A stretch of DNA of 5,231 bases from positions 1-5,231 of the forward strand of contig CANORX010000081.1 of the NCBI GenBank assembly GCA_947569225.1, written 5' to 3'. The notes beneath the pieces are model-generated. The model was not told the DNA's origin. It did not search any database and worked only from the letters and a program-made list of their open reading frames with translations. The stretch comes from an uncultured Clostridia bacterium (lineage in GTDB: Bacteria > Bacillota_I > Bacilli_A > RF39 > UBA660). How positions within the stretch are numbered: the first letter of the stretch is position 1; every line of letters starts with the position of its first letter. Below, in pieces: positions 5,217 to 5,231 of this stretch. The position numbers were made by a program, and so were the translations under genes.

Positions 5217-5231
5217 CGAAAAATTGATAAG

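Larger units (their letters stand above)
4909..5231. other. AT-rich intergenic region without a confident gene
   Basis: These 323 bases carry no confident coding region on either strand. In order they hold the terminator at 4919-4950, a T-rich stretch, an imperfect repeated block (from 5008 and from 5083), a second hairpin with a T-tract (5061-5082), a pair of 13-base direct repeats (5136-5148 and 5171-5183) bracketing an 18-base palindrome (5151-5168), and a candidate promoter with an inverted repeat (5195-5216). A 41-codon open frame at 5010-5135 is discussed as a finding; it has no ribosome binding site. Confidence 0.7.

Noticed and set aside
4909..5231. CRISPR array, riboswitch, tRNA or other structured RNA in the intergenic region
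   Set aside because: No regular repeat-spacer pattern, tRNA cloverleaf or conserved aptamer core is visible; the only structures are short hairpins and palindromes.

Overview
The window looks like chromosomal DNA from a very AT-rich, low-GC Gram-positive-type bacterium (Bacillota or a close relative). This rests on AGGAGG-type ribosome binding sites, TATAAT -10 boxes, U-tract terminators and strong preference for A/T-ending codons such as AGT and AGA. UGA works as a normal stop: three genes end in TGA at sensible family lengths and tryptophan is coded by TGG, so the mycoplasma code is not in use. The species cannot be named. All six genes lie on the + strand, and that strand is strikingly poor in C and rich in G and T, as expected for leading-strand genes.

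Region 1 (1-3920) is a compact four-gene operon: a TetR-family regulator (73-657), an ABC ATPase (641-1579) and two ABC-2 type permeases (1579-2745, 2732-3877). Every junction overlaps (17, 1 and 14 bases). A promoter (TTTACT, 17 bases, TATAAT) is followed at once by an 18-base palindrome, ATATAACATAAGTTATAT, the likely operator of the TetR protein. The simplest model is a self-repressed, ligand-inducible efflux operon: one ATPase dimer drives a heterodimeric permease, in the style of LnrLMN (linearmycin resistance) or SagGHI (streptolysin S export). The substrate is unknown. A weak hairpin with a U-tract ends the operon.

Region 2 (3962-4950) is a second transcription unit with an extended -10 promoter and a very short leader. 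It has two genes: an unrecognised 191-residue soluble helical protein (3990-4565), and overlapping it by 20 bases a DUF4186 protein (4546-4908) with a His/Cys cluster. The second gene has no evident Shine-Dalgarno, so it is probably translated by coupling. A good terminator hairpin follows at 4919-4950.

Region 3 (4909-5231) has no confident gene. It is extremely AT-rich and holds the operon terminator, a second hairpin with a U-tract, an imperfect internal repeat that coincides with a weak 41-codon open frame, an 18-base perfect palindrome between two near-identical 13-base direct repeats, and, near the end, a TATAAT box followed by a 12-base inverted repeat that may be the regulated promoter of the next gene outside the window.

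I found no CRISPR array, RNA gene, transposase or attachment site. The most interesting points are the self-contained regulated exporter with its visible operator, and the conserved-looking but functionally unknown pair of region 2.
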